A stretch of 64,000 bases of DNA, from positions 229,501 to 293,500 of the forward strand of contig JACEFZ010027942.1 in the NCBI GenBank assembly GCA_014155875.1, given 5' to 3'. Positions within the stretch are counted from its first letter, which is position 1. Each line of letters starts with the position of its first letter. The position numbers were made by a program, and so were the translations under genes. Shown piece after piece: positions 1 to 11,240 of this stretch. Below the pieces are notes generated by a model. The model was not told where the DNA came from. It was given only the letters and a program-made list of their open reading frames with translations, and did not search any database. The stretch is from Cepaea nemoralis (Eukaryota > Mollusca > Gastropoda > Stylommatophora > Helicidae).

Positions 1-208
1 GTATTGCGCAGCAATTATTATTTCCTAACTTTCACTTCTGACATTAGATCATGTGCTTCCGGTAATGGGAAACTGATGGCTGTTGTTTTTTGAAGTGCTT
101 GTTCATTAAAACAGTCCAACTTTTACAACTAGTTCTACGTATTTACATTTTCTGAGTACACGTCCATGCATAGGTTTTATTTCACAAGATGAAAAATATT
201 TAGTAGAA

Positions 209-424
209 GCGGCTGGCCGAGTGGCTAAAATGCCGGATTCTCCTTCGGGAGACTTGGATTCGAAGCCTCGGTAAGGTGTGGAGTATGTTTCTTTCGGGGG
301 CAAAAGGAAAACTCTAACCTGCACAGTTCGCGGCGACTGCACTAGCCAGGCGGCCTTAATCCCTCAGGCTCAAAGACCCTCCTGCCATACACCGCAAGGC
401 ACTATATTAGCAGTAAATGACAGT
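209..424 (+). repeat. SINE-C copy 1 (tRNA-derived)
   Basis: The head reads as a decayed tRNA of the Leu/Ser class: an A-box-like GGCCGAGTGGCT, a short arm CTCCTTCGGGAG, then a B-box-like segment. The rest is a unique body ending in a GCAGTAAATGACAGT segment. A second copy at 22928-23159 matches along the whole length, body included, so this is a SINE and not a tRNA gene. Short open frames here are by-products. Confidence 0.8.
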
Positions 425-696
425 TCCTCTTCTCCTTCTTCCGCGTTCCGAGCCATTGAGGTTCTTTGCTGCAGATACAGTCCGTATCCATTCGTCTCTC
501 TGGTTGACCTTCTCTTGCCAGTCGTTGATGACAGTTGGCAGGTGTTTTTTTTTTTTTATTTACAGAAGAATATTCTCAGCATTTATCTTTGTAAATCGAT
601 GTGAGGAAAAGAGTTTGTATGAGCTATGCTTACCAATCCTTATGTCTGGATGTCACTCATAGACAAATAGCAGACAAGAGGAGAATTATGTAAAGG
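425..696. other. No recognisable feature
   Basis: Non-coding sequence with a run of T near 546. I see no gene or family match here. Confidence 0.5.
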
Positions 697-1030
697 TTGT
701 GGAGGTATGGTTGTAAAGTAGAATGGGCGGATGGAAAGAGCAATGAAGATATCTTGAAAGAAGTTAACTCACAAAGAGAACTGGTTACTCGCATCAGAAG
801 AAGACAGTCCATATTCTTTGAGCATGTCGTGGGAAATGGAAAGGTGGAGTATGTCGTTACAATGGAAAGGCTGGAGGGAAGTTCTAAGACAGTTTGACAT
901 CATGACATGGAGGAAAGGCAGTGTCAGAAATGATTGGCCGCACATCAGACAGAGAGCTATGGACAGACATGATCACCTACGCCACACGGCAGACACTGTG
1001 AGAACTCCACATCAGATAATGTATGATTGT
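697..1030 (+). mobile_element. LINE reverse transcriptase C-terminal remnant
   Basis: The frame starting near 697 carries a pattern typical of the region after the reverse-transcriptase fingers in many animal LINEs: a W.DGKSNEDIL stretch followed by LVTRIRRRQSIFFEHVVGN, the counterpart of the usual R.L.WIGHV.R segment. The frame then shifts into a piece containing SVRNDWPHIRQ. A similar piece lies near 15000. The copy is a short, frameshifted 3' fragment with no catalytic motif, so it is dead. Confidence 0.6.
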
Positions 1031-1237
1031 CTCACATCACATCCAGCAGAAGTGGCTGGTAGTTAACGACGTTTGCCTCTTACTCAACCATATCAGGTTC
1101 CCTCAATAAAAGTTAGGCCAATGGATACACACACACCATCCATCCATCCATCATGTGCAATGTCGAATACAGACACAAGTTTCGATCGAAGTCTTTGTCA
1201 CCGGGAGAACAGAAATAAAACAATAATATACAGTATC

Positions 1238-1383
1238 TTCTTCTCCTGCGTTCATCCGGAGTGTTTTTTTTTCCCTGACGTGGTTGCATTGTGAGTGTTT
1301 ACAGCAGAGCTGCTATACTTGCACCTTTTGGCCGACACATCCGACTTCTGCGGGCATTTGTTGACCGGGTTAATCTTCCCGGA
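1238..1383 (+). repeat. Repeat B copy 1 (about 145 bp)
   Basis: It starts with a CTTCTTCT-rich edge and GCGTTCATCCGG. It continues through TTTACAGCAGAGCTG and GGCCGACACATC and ends at a GGTTAA.CTTCCCGG segment. Two further copies in the same orientation lie at 54498-54647 and 58341-58488. The family is short and non-coding. I see no clear tRNA-like head, so its class is open. Confidence 0.75.
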
Positions 1384-1419
1384 TGTTTCGAAGGACATTC
1401 GACTCTCACTTTGTAGTTG

Positions 1420-1885
1420 AGCTGGTCAAGTTAGAATGGCCGAAGAAATCCCGATCAGCCCTCAAGGGAAGGCAGGGGCAGACCATGGGCATTCCCTGCC
1501 ATAATTGCATAGCCTACACATAACGCTCTAGTACTGGGCTCACCCAAGGAATCGTCACGTCCTACACATGGCTGCTTAGCCTCACTTTTGTATATTGGGC
1601 ATTTAGTTCACCACAGGCTGCACCCCACGCAAACCAGGAGAGGTCAGTCTGCAGATGACATCCACGAACTGAGTTTGCTAGCCAAGCAATACTCCCATTC
1701 GTGCCTCTGGATCGCTTTCTCGACTCTTACTGTTGTGGTGTTATCCCTTTCCCAGCTGGCTCACCTAGAACAGCCGAATACATCCCCGTCGGCCCTCAAG
1801 GGAAGGCAGGAGCAGACCAAGGGCATTCTCCGCCATCCAAGGAGGCTTCCATAATTGCAGAGCCGACACATAATATGCAGTAAGT
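1420..1885. repeat. Two copies of a dispersed repeat also present at 34.0-34.8 kb
   Basis: Two partial copies lie side by side at about 1425-1580 and 1745-1885. Both contain the CCCTCAAGGGAAGGCAGG segment and an ATAATTGCA(T/G)AGCC(T/G)ACACAT segment. The same segments occur in the opposite orientation near 34030-34210 and 34575-34760. No protein is recognised in any copy. Confidence 0.6.
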
Positions 1886-2617
1886 ACCTGACGAAATGCA
1901 GCGAAATGTGCCGGGCAAGAAATTGATTATTTGAGAAATTGAGTATTTTTTTTTTCTTTAGTGTGTCTTCGTTATTTAAAAACAATAATAAACAATAGCA
2001 CAAAGGAATATGCATCTTCTCAGACTTAATCCAAACGATGGGAAATAGGTTGGATTACCTAAGGAAAAATTAGTATTCCTTTGTGCTATCTGTTTGTTAT
2101 TGTTTTGTTTCTGTTGTCTGGCCGATGAAGACTTCGTTCGAGCCAATCTTTATATGTGTGTTTTATTCGCGTAACTTCTCATTCGATTTTAGGGTTGTAT
2201 TTGGACTCCAGTAACAGCTGGAGGAAGCAAACCCACATTTTCTATACCTCATTCAATCCCGTGTTGACTGTTTGGATTTTTTACAAAATAAAACAAAAGA
2301 TGGCGTCTCTCTCTCCTGATACCAGGGTAGCTTTCTCAGAGAAGTGCGAAAACACTCAATGTGTCCATGCGAGTGTTAAAACTTCCTCGACTATTTGAAA
2401 TCAAACAGAGCATGTCGGATAGTCTGGTGTCCAAGCAAAAGCTACACACACACAAATGTATAGCATGTATCATTCTGCATACACACGTTAGGATTCCTTC
2501 TGGTGCTAAGGAGTTGGTGCACTGTGTTAAACTTCTCTTTATGTTAACTAATTGAGGAGACTGGAGCACTTATGAAGATATATGTGCTCATCCGTTACAA
2601 ACAAAACTAAACGTCCG
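1886..2617. other. No recognisable feature
   Basis: AT-rich non-coding DNA leading into the satellite. The short open frames show no family signature. Confidence 0.5.
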
Positions 2618-5600
2618 ATACTGTACAGTTGTGACACCCAACTACCAGTACAGTAAGACTGTCTCATCCCACATCCAGTACAGTAAGACTGTCTCAACCC
2701 ACATCCAGTATAATAAGATTGTCTCACCCCACATCCAGTACTGTAAGATTGTCTCACCACACATCCAGTACAATAAGATTGTCTCACCCCACATCAGTAC
2801 TAGAAGACATTCTCACTCCACATCCAGTACTATAAGAGTGTCTCAACCCACATCGAGTACTATAAGATTGTCTCATCCCACAACCAGTACTATAAGATTG
2901 TCGCACCCTACAACCAGTGCTATAAAATTGTCTCACCCAATATCCAGTACAATAAGATTGTCTCATCCCACAACCAGTACTATAAGATTGTCTCACCCCA
3001 CATACAGTACCATAAGATTGTCTCATCTCACATCCAGTACTATAAAATTGTCTCACCCCACATCCAGTACTATAAGACTGTCTCACTCCACATCCAGCAC
3101 AATAAGATTGTCTCACCCCACATCCAGTACTATAAGAGTGTCTCAACCCACATCGAGTACTATAAGATTGTCTCACACCACAACCAGTACTGTAAGATTG
3201 TCTCACCCCACAACCAGTGCTATAAGATTGTCTCACCCAATATCCAGTACTATAAGATTGTCTCACCCTACATCCAGTACTATAAGATTGTCTCACCCCA
3301 CAACCAGTACTATAAGATTGTCTCACCCAACATCCAGTACTATAAGATTGTCTCACCCCACATCCAGTACTATAAGATTGTCTCATCCCACAACCAGTAC
3401 TATACGATTGTCTCACCCCACAACCAGTACTATAAGATTGTCTCACCCCACATCCAGTACTATAAGATTGTCTCATCTCATCCCAGAACCAGTACTATAA
3501 GATTGTCTCACCCCACAACGAGTACTATAAGATTGTCTCACCCCACATTCAGTACTATAAGAGTGTCTCAACCCACATCGAGTACTATAAGACTGTCTCA
3601 TCCCACAACCAGTACTATAAGATTGTCTTACCCCACAACCAGTGCTATAAGATTGTCTCACCCCACATCCAGTACTATAAGATTGTCTCACCCCCCCCCC
3701 CCTTCCACATCCAGTACTATAAGATTGTCTCACCCACAACCAGTGCTATAAGATTGTCTCACCCAATATTCAGTACCATAAGATTGTCTCACCCCACATC
3801 CAGTACTATAAGACTGTCTCACCCCACATCCAGTACTGTATGTTTGTCTCACCCCAGATCCAGTACTATAAGATTGTCTCACCCTACATACAATACTATA
3901 AGATGTTCTCACCCAATATCCAGTACTATAAGATTGTCTCATCTCACATCCAGTGCTATAAGACTGTCTTACCCCACAGCCCGTACTATAAGATTGTCTC
4001 ATCCCACATCCAGTACTATAAGATTGTCTCACCCCACATCCAGTACTATAAGATTGTCTCACCCCACATCCAGTACTATAAGAGTGTCTCACCCCACATC
4101 GAGTACTATAAGATTGTCTCACACCACAACCAGTACTGTAAGATTGTCTCACCCCACAACCAGTGCTATAAGATTGTCTCACCCAATATCCAGTACTATA
4201 AGATTGTCTCACCCCACATCCAGTACTATAAGATTGTCTCACCCCACAACCAGTACTATAAGATTGTCTCACCCAACATCTAGTACTATAAGATTGTCTC
4301 ACCCCACATCCAGTACTATAAGATTGTCTTATCCCACAACCAGTAATATAAGATTGTCTCACCCCAAACCAGTACTATAAGATTGTCTCACCCCACATCC
4401 AGTACTATAAGATTGTCTCATCCCACAACCAGTACTATAAGATTGTCTCATCCCACAACCAGTGCTATAAGATTGTCTCACCCCACATCCAGTACTATAA
4501 GATTGTCTCACCCCCCCCCCCCCCCCTTTCCACATTCAGTACTATAAGATTGTATCACCCACAACCAGTGCTATAAGATTGTCTCACCCAATGTCCAGTA
4601 CCATAAGATTGTCTCAACCCACATCCAGTACTATAAGACTATCTCACCCCACATCCAGTACTGTATGTTTGTCTCACCCCAGATCCAGTACTATAAGATT
4701 GTCTCACCCCACATCCAGTACTATAAGATTGTCTCACCTCACATCCAGTACTATAAGATTGTCTCACCCTTCATACAATACTATAAGATTGTCTTACCCA
4801 ATATCCAGTATTATAAGATTGTCTCATCTCACATCCAGTGCTATAAGACTGTCTTACCCCACTGCCCGTACTATAAGATTGTCTCATTCCACATCCAGTA
4901 CTATAAGATTGTCTCACCTCACATCCAGTACTATAAGATTGTCTCATCCCACATCCAGTACTATAAGATTGTCTCATCCCACAACCAGTACTATAAGATT
5001 GTCTCACCCCACATCCAGTACTATAAGATTGTCTCATCCCACATCCAGTGCTATAAGACTGTCTTACCCCACTGCCCGTACTATAAGATTGTCTCATCCC
5101 ACATCCAGTACTATAAGATTGTCTCATCCCACATCCAGTACTATAAGATTGTCTCATCCCACAACCAGTACTATAAGATTGTCTCACCCCACATCCAGTA
5201 CTATAAGATTGTCTCATCCCACAACCAGTACTATAAGATTGTCTCATCCCACATCCAGTACTTTAAGATTGTCTCACCTCACATCCAGTACTATAAGATT
5301 GTCTCACCTCACACCCAGTACTATAAGATTGTCTCACCCCACATCCAGTACTATAAGATTGTCTCATCCCACATCCAGTACTATAAGATTGTCTCATCCC
5401 ACATCCAGGGCTATAAGATTGTCTCATCCTACATCCAGTACTATAAGATTGTCTCACCTCACATCCAGTACTATAAGATCGTCTCACTTCACATCCAGTA
5501 CTATAAGATTGTCTCATCCCACATCCAGTACTATAAGATTGTCTCATCTCACATCCAGTACTATAAGATTGTCTCATCTCACATCCAGTGCTATAAGATT

Positions 5601-6258
5601 GTCTCATCCTACATCCAGTACTATAAGATTGTCTCATCTCACATCCAGTACTATAAGATTGTCTCATCCTACATCCAGTACTATAAGATTGTCTCATCTC
5701 ACATCCAGTACTATAAGATTGTCTCATCTCACATCCAGTGCTATAAGATTGTCTCATCCTACATCCAGTACTATAGGATTGTCTCATCTCGCATCCAGTA
5801 CTATAAGATTGTCTCATCCCACATCCAGTACTGTAAGATTGTCCCCCTCCCCCAATCCAAGGCTTTAAGAGTGTCTCAACGCACATCCAGTACTGTAAGA
5901 TTGTCTCTCCTCCCCCCCCCCTTTCCAAATCCAGTACTATAAACAATAAGATTGTTCCCCACCCCCCATATCCAAGGCTTTAAGAGTGTCTCAACGCATA
6001 CCCAGTACTTTAAGATTGTCTCTCCCCCCCCCCCCTTTCCACATCCAATGCTATAAACTATAAGATTGTTCCCCCCCCCCCCCCCACATCTAGTACTATA
6101 AGCTCTAAGATTGTCTCCCTCCCCTCCCCCATATCCAAGGCTGTAAGAGTGTCTCACCCCAATCCAGAGCTGTAACTTTGTTTTATTCCACATCCAATGC
6201 TGTAAGATTGTCCCCTCCCCCCGCCCCGCGCACATCCAGTACTGTAAGATTTTCTCTA
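2618..6258. repeat. 30-bp satellite, about 120 units
   Basis: The unit is about TATAAGATTG TCTCACCCCA CATCCAGTAC. Units differ by a few substitutions, and the period holds over most of the array. The right end (after about 5840) decays into longer units with runs of 8 to 14 C. Because 30 is divisible by three and the unit lacks stops in several frames, long open frames run on both strands as ten-residue repeats (for example IRLSHPTSST). I do not treat these as genes. Blocks of variant units recur at offsets of about 825, 885 and 946 bp, so the array grew by block duplication. Confidence 0.95.
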
Positions 6259-6359
6259 CATAAGAAACTGAAAATAATTATGCAGACAATGTTCTCAAGT
6301 CACGTGATCCACCACTTCAGACTTCAGTCCTGTCAATGGCAAAGAACATAATGACATCA

Positions 6360-6913
6360 TACATTGGCACCTTTCCGTCTTGACAGACGATAGTTTGGTA
6401 CATTGTGCTTCAAAAAGGCTTGATAACTGTCATATGGCAATAACTACGATCCATGGCGGTGGCGAGTGTGGCTGGTAAGGCCAATTCTTGCTGCAAATGT
6501 TTGCCCACAGTAGGTGCATGTGAAAACATGGTCATTTCCACCATTTTGCACCATCTTACGTCTCTCCCGCTCTGTGTGTGCTTTATCTGCAATCATTTTC
6601 TCCTTTGTCTTTATTCCATTTCTGATAGTTGCCCTCCATGCAACACGTTCAGCGGCGACGTGCTCCCATTGTGCATTATCTATGCCTGTATCAATCATGT
6701 CCCGCTTACACACATCTTTGTATCGTAGTAGAGGCCGACCCTGAGATCTCCTACCCGTCTGTAATTCACCAAAAAAGATGTCCTTTGGTATTCTACCATC
6801 ATCCATCCTCCTAACGTGTCCTATCCATCTAAGTCTACGAAGACTGAGCATGGAATACACCGTCACACAACCTGATCTTTCCAATACTTCAGTATTTGTG
6901 ATATTTGTGATTT
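6360..6913 (-). mobile_element. LINE-Z copy 1, 5'-truncated, with target-site duplication
   Basis: The minus strand encodes the C-terminal end of a LINE polyprotein: an ERSGCVTVYSMLSLRRLRWI stretch, GHVRRMDDGRIPKDI, a GRPLLRYKDVCKRDM segment, and at the very end a C2H2 zinc finger, CTYCGQTF followed by HTRHRH. The last 146 codons are open. An 11-bp direct repeat, TAATGACATCA, flanks it at 6349-6359 and 6914-6924, so both ends of the insertion are defined. The 3' end (near 6360) shares its terminal sequence, containing GACAGACGATAGTTTG, with the longer copy at 28671-30031. The reverse-transcriptase core is missing, so the copy cannot move by itself. Confidence 0.88.
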
Positions 6914-6924
6914 TAATGACATCA

Positions 6925-7131
6925 AGTTAGTTGCATATCCTTTACATGACGTAGCATTCATCCCCAGCATATTTTTGGCTGTTGGTGATTCCTGGGCAAG
7001 TTTACGTTCAGTAGTTTACCATTGCTTTCTGAACTGCCGGCACCCATACCATTTCATTGAAAACCGACACTGTTGTGGTTTGAACGCTGGTATATGGGGT
7101 TGCGCCCGTAACGCCCTTGGCCACGGAGCCG
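6925..7131 (-). repeat. SINE-A copy
   Basis: Reverse-oriented copy: the SINE 3' end (GGATATGCAACTAACTT in the sense direction) is at the left. The conserved middle AAGCAATGG.AAACTACTGA follows, and the tRNA-like head is at the right. It abuts the right target-site duplication of the LINE-Z copy, and a third TAATGAC lies just after its 5' end. Confidence 0.8.
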
Positions 7132-7230
7132 ACTTAATGACGTAGCAGTAACTACATTGGTCCCTGCTGTATTTACCTTCCTTTGTTATGACCATGTAGA
7201 TAAATACTGTGAATTGTAAAGTGACTACTG

Positions 7231-7468
7231 CTCTCCGTGGCTAAAGGCTTGCGAACGCGATTCGAGGGTCGCTTACCTGCGTTCGAAACGCAGCTGATTT
7301 GTCAGCAGACCGGGTCGCGCTGGGTTTTAACTTGTTGGTATGGGAGCCGGTCGTTCAGAAAGCAATGGCAAACTACTGAACGTAAACTTGCCTAGACATC
7401 AACAACTGCAGTAAAATGCTGGTGTTAACAGCGATGTCCTGTAAATAGGATATGCAAAACAAAGAGAT
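7231..7468 (+). repeat. SINE-A copy
   Basis: Forward copy with the head (CCGTGGCTAAAGG and GCGTTCGAAACGCAGCTG), the middle AAAGCAATGGCAAACTACTG and a GGATATGCAA end. It lies about 100 bp from a reverse copy, so the two could pair as an inverted repeat. Confidence 0.85.
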
Positions 7469-7474
7469 AAAGTG

Positions 7475-8370
7475 ACTCCCCGGGCAGTGAGTGCACAGTC
7501 TGTCTAGTCTCTGGACTTTCTAGTCGTAGATCCGAGGTTCTAAGGGATTATAAGCCATGGGAGATTTCTCTGTCCGGGGTAAATTTTCAAGTCAAAATCA
7601 CATTTCTGACCTCTGGGAGAAGGTGACATGGATATGCCCTTACCTCAGCGGTGAAAAAACTATCACAGCACACCACAGTAACGGCCATCATCATCATATG
7701 ACATGCCGATAAGCTTGGGCGGTAAAGATTCGCCATTTCACTCGATCATCAGTGTCGTGGATCAGATAAGTATTTTTGTCTAGACCGTACAACTTGGCTA
7801 AGCCATCCAGTTATTTTCTTCTCTGCCTTCCCCTTGGTCTCTTTCCCTCGATCTTGCCAGTTGTCATCAAGTTTTCCTATTTATTTCTTCTCATAACGTT
7901 CAGTAATAGTACTAAGTCTCGCACGGAGAGCATTTCCTCCGTGTCTCCGTACATGTATGCCTGCGTACGTGTGTATGTGTGTATTTGTTTTTTTTTTTAA
8001 ATATATATATATATATACTGTTGATACATAAGTACACTAAAAAATACACCGGGATTCGGACCTGTCACCTCTAAATTAATCTCCGACAATAACTATAGGT
8101 TTCAATTTTTATGTTGTCTGGTGTGTCCTCTAGTCTCTGCTTCTTTCTTCTTCTTGTTTTTTAAGTGTGTCCTTTAGTCTCAACTTCTGCTTCTTCTGCT
8201 TCTATGAGTGCCAAACCATACATGTATGTTTATTTATGAACTGCTTGAGTGGCCTCATAGGGTTCCCAAATCAATAAATCAATACATGCTGGGATTGGTT
8301 GCAACGTCCTCTAAAAGGACATGCAATTAACTTTATTGTTATATTATCTACACATTTAAAATAACAAAAA
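7475..8370. other. Non-coding, with a microsatellite
   Basis: A TG/TA microsatellite lies at about 7968-8020. The stretch near 7680-7760 (ATCATCATATGACATGCCGATAAGC) resembles fragments near 16470 and 37015, so it is old repeat debris. No gene is seen. Confidence 0.5.
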
Positions 8371-8947
8371 TTGTTGAGTAATTGTTGTTTGCTGTTGTTT
8401 TTATATTTTCTTATTAGCAGAATATGTTTAGCTATAAATGCTGCAGTCATCCAAATACTGCAATCGCCATTCTTATTGCTTCTTCTTATTATATATAGCT
8501 CATGCTATTTGGCGTTGGTGATCGTATCTGTCCACAGCCTTCTGTCTCATGTATTGCCTGTTATTTCTGATACCGATGTTTCTACATGTCATCATGTCAA
8601 ACTAGCATCGTCTCTCTCGGCCGGCCTCTTCCACTTTCGCCTCCAAATTCCCCGTTGTTACGACGTACTCCAGCTTCCCCCTTCTTATGATGTGCTCACA
8701 GAACGTGAACTGTCTACTTCCGATGTGAATAACCATAATTTTCCTGTCCGGGTTTTCTCATTCATCAATGAAACCACATCTTTGCATCCACATAATTCCT
8801 CAGCTAATTGTTTATAATTCACTTCCGTACAACAGGATCTGCTCGATATAGCTCTTGGAAACTCTTTTTTCTCATTTTCATTGACAAAGGTATACTGCAC
8901 ATTGTATTTTAAATCATGGAAATGGCCTCGTTCTGCATGCAGTACTT
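8371..8947 (+). other. Open frame of 148 codons, not recognised
   Basis: The open frame at 8371-8817 begins with hydrophobic residues. However, the 8600-8640 part (CTCTCTCGGCCGGCCTCTTCC) closely resembles a stretch near 23435-23465, which suggests dispersed repeat and not a gene. No domain is recognised, and coding is unlikely. Confidence 0.3.
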
Positions 8948-9202
8948 ATGACACTTTCTGAACTTAGCAGTGAGCATAAGGTCACCATACAGTGGATACC
9001 ATCCCACTGTGGAGTACCCGGAAACGACAGAGCTGATAGATTGGCTAAGGAAGGAGCAAAGGAAGAACAACCTGATGTGTCCATTACATACCACCAAAAG
9101 AAAAGAATGATCAAATCATCGTCGATTACCGCTATATTGTGGAGGTTTGACGTCGGCCGACATTTGCGACGCCACCTCAACGCGACCCGCCACCACGTTT
9201 GA
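8948..9202 (+). mobile_element. RNase H domain fragment of a LINE
   Basis: The frame contains VTIQWIPSHCGVPGNDRADR followed by LAKEGAKEEQ. This is the C-terminal half of a retroelement RNase H domain: the IPSHCG.PGN..AD motif with the last catalytic Asp. It is followed by linker sequence and a frame break near 9202. The N-terminal catalytic part and the reverse transcriptase are absent. It belongs to a different lineage from LINE-R below, which has a SPWHAGVLGNEQAD motif. Confidence 0.85.
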
Positions 9203-9311
9203 AGGAAGGGCTAAAGATCTGGCACGAGACGTCAGTAAAGTTCGTGGTTTTGATTGTGAAATTGAGGTATTGCAGTCACCGCTTCTAACCATACTAGTGC
9301 CGAGACTCATT

Positions 9312-9478
9312 CCAATTTAGGTTGCTGCAGTTCCACAGCCAGCACGAGGCTTTTTCGGCAGCCTCAGACAGTTGTTTTTGGGCCCGGACCCTTGCACGTC
9401 CTTTGATGCCCATTCGCTTCAGCACATCGAACACGGAGTAGGAGACAAGATCTCGCGCGCCAACCTCGACGGTTGAAT
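9312..9478 (-). mobile_element. Retroelement protein tail fragment
   Basis: The minus strand reads through VEVGARDLVSYSVFDVLKRM, GIKGRARV and a segment ending in CWLWN without a stop. This 'E.G.RG....S....L..LG..G..R......A.E.AS.WLW' pattern is what I know as the C-terminal end of some animal reverse-transcriptase proteins. It faces the RNase H fragment next to it, so these are two separate insertions. Confidence 0.5.
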
Positions 9479-10258
9479 GGTTGGTTACTTGACTGGCAGG
9501 CCACTTGATTAGTTAGTTACTTGATTGGTAGACCACTTGAATGGATGGTTACTTGATTGGTAGACTACTTGAATGGCTGGTTACTTGATTGGTAGGCCAC
9601 TTGATTGGTTGGTTAATTATAGGTAGGTTACTTGATTGGTAGGTTACTTGATTGGTAGGTCACTTGTCTGGTTGGTTACTTGAATGATTGTTTTCTTGTT
9701 AGGTTAGTTCATTGGTAGGTTAATTAAATTGTTGGTTACATCGTTGGTAGGCTACTTGAATAGATGGTTACTTGATTCGTTGGTACCTTGATTGTTTGGT
9801 TACTTTATTGTTTGGTTACTTTATTGTTAGATTGCTTGATTTGCAGGTTACTTGATTGGTAGGTTACTTGATTGACTGGTTAATTGATTGATAGGTTAAT
9901 CGATTGGTAGGTTACTTGAATGGATGGTTACTTGATTCGTTGGTACCTTGATTGGTTGGTTACTTGATTGTTAGGTTACTTGTTTCGCAGGTTACTTGAC
10001 TGGTAGGTTATTTGATTACATGATTACTTATTGGTAGGTTAATTTATTGGTAGGTTACTTAATTTGTTGGTTAATTGATTGGTAGGCTACTAGGTTGGTT
10101 GGTTACTTGATTGGTATGTTATTTAATTTAATGGTTATTTATTGGTAGTTTAATTGATTAGTAGGTTACTTGATTGGTTGGTTACTTGAAATTTTAGTTA
10201 CTAGATTGGTTGAATTTTTAGGTTACTTGATTGGTTGATTACTTGATTGGTAGGTTAT
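9475..10258. repeat. Degenerate 16-bp tandem repeat
   Basis: The unit is about GGTTACTTGATTGGTA, with substitutions and small indels in most copies. About 45-50 units are present, and both ends decay gradually. Confidence 0.9.
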
Positions 10259-10523
10259 GCGGGAAGCTACGTGAGGATGTAACCAGGTCATTATTCAGCA
10301 CAGCAGGCATGGAGTGGCTGAGATTAGATCAAGGTTGGTCATGTTTCCTCCCCAGCAACAATTATCAGCAGACTCCGAATCAATGTCAGAGGAACTGAAC
10401 GGGAGAGATCAGAGTCAGCAAGATCAGGATGTAAAATGAGCATGTTTACCGAATTGTCAAACCATAGAACATAAAGTTCATTCGCTCGTTGGTTCCTATT
10501 TTACTTCCTTTCTTTCAGTGAGG

Positions 10524-10768
10524 TCTGTTTCGTGGCGAAGGAGTTACGAGTGTAGTTCCCAATTTCCGCATACCCGCGTTCGAAACACAGTTGCTGGAGA
10601 TTTGGCAGCATACCGCCTTGCGTTGGCTTTTTTACGAATTGGTATGGGTGCCGGTCATTCAGAAAGCAATGGCAAACTACTGAATGTAAACTTGCCAAGA
10701 GATCACAACAGCAAAATATGCTGGTGTTGACTGCGACGTCCCGTAAAAGGATATGCAACTAACTTTTT
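10524..10768 (+). repeat. SINE-A copy, near full length
   Basis: Head GTGGCGAAGGAGTTAC with B-box-like GCGTTCGAAACACAG, then TTTGGCAGCA, GGTATGGGTGCCGGTC, the conserved AAAGCAATGGCAAACTACTG, and the end GGATATGCAACTAACTTTTT. Confidence 0.88.
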
Positions 10769-10975
10769 CTTAACTTTCAGTGAGCCAATACGTTTATCAT
10801 ACCACATAATCCTTCAGCCAACTCAAACAACAACACACAAAACGCCAAAGCCGTTTTTTATGAAATATCGTATTGCTGTATTAGGCTTGCCAATAAGCAT
10901 TTCATTACAATGTATAATGTAGATCACTTAATCAAAGGATAAAAAAGCTAGACTAGGCAATTAGAATTAGTGGGC

Positions 10976-11240
10976 TCAGTTAAGCCAAGAACCAACATCA
11001 CAGCACTCGGAACATTCAATGGCATGCTCCGACCTCATCCGCAACAGCCAGCGAAGAGTACCTGTTGCAGTCTGATTATGGTTAAATCTGACCTTTCCTC
11101 GGGGTACAGATTGCGGGCCAGATCCTCTGGTCGCTCCCTGCAGCTCCATTCTCTCCAGGTCATGATGACGCATCTGTTCTTCCAGGCTGTACACGTGATG
11201 CCAAATTCCCTGACCCCATCTACATTATCATGCATCAATT
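10976..11240 (-). mobile_element. LINE-R 3' end fragment
   Basis: The minus strand gives a frameshifted version of the LINE-R C-terminus: DHHxLERM-like text, GATRGSGPQS and a final SEHAIECSECCDVGS. The same ending is seen at 17068-17304 and 40388-40662. It is 5'-truncated and broken by at least one frameshift. Confidence 0.7.

Noticed and set aside
209..290. A tRNA gene (also at 22928-23000)
   Set aside because: The A- and B-boxes are present but the acceptor ends do not pair, and both copies share a long non-tRNA body, so they are SINEs.
2618..6258. Regular repeats of about 30 bp resembling a CRISPR array, and open frames up to 429 codons
   Set aside because: There are no unique spacers between conserved repeats: the whole 30-bp unit repeats. 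The long frames come from a unit length divisible by three without stops, and appear on both strands.
8371..8817. A 148-codon gene with a hydrophobic start
   Set aside because: Part of it matches a fragment near 23430, and no domain or splice signals support it.
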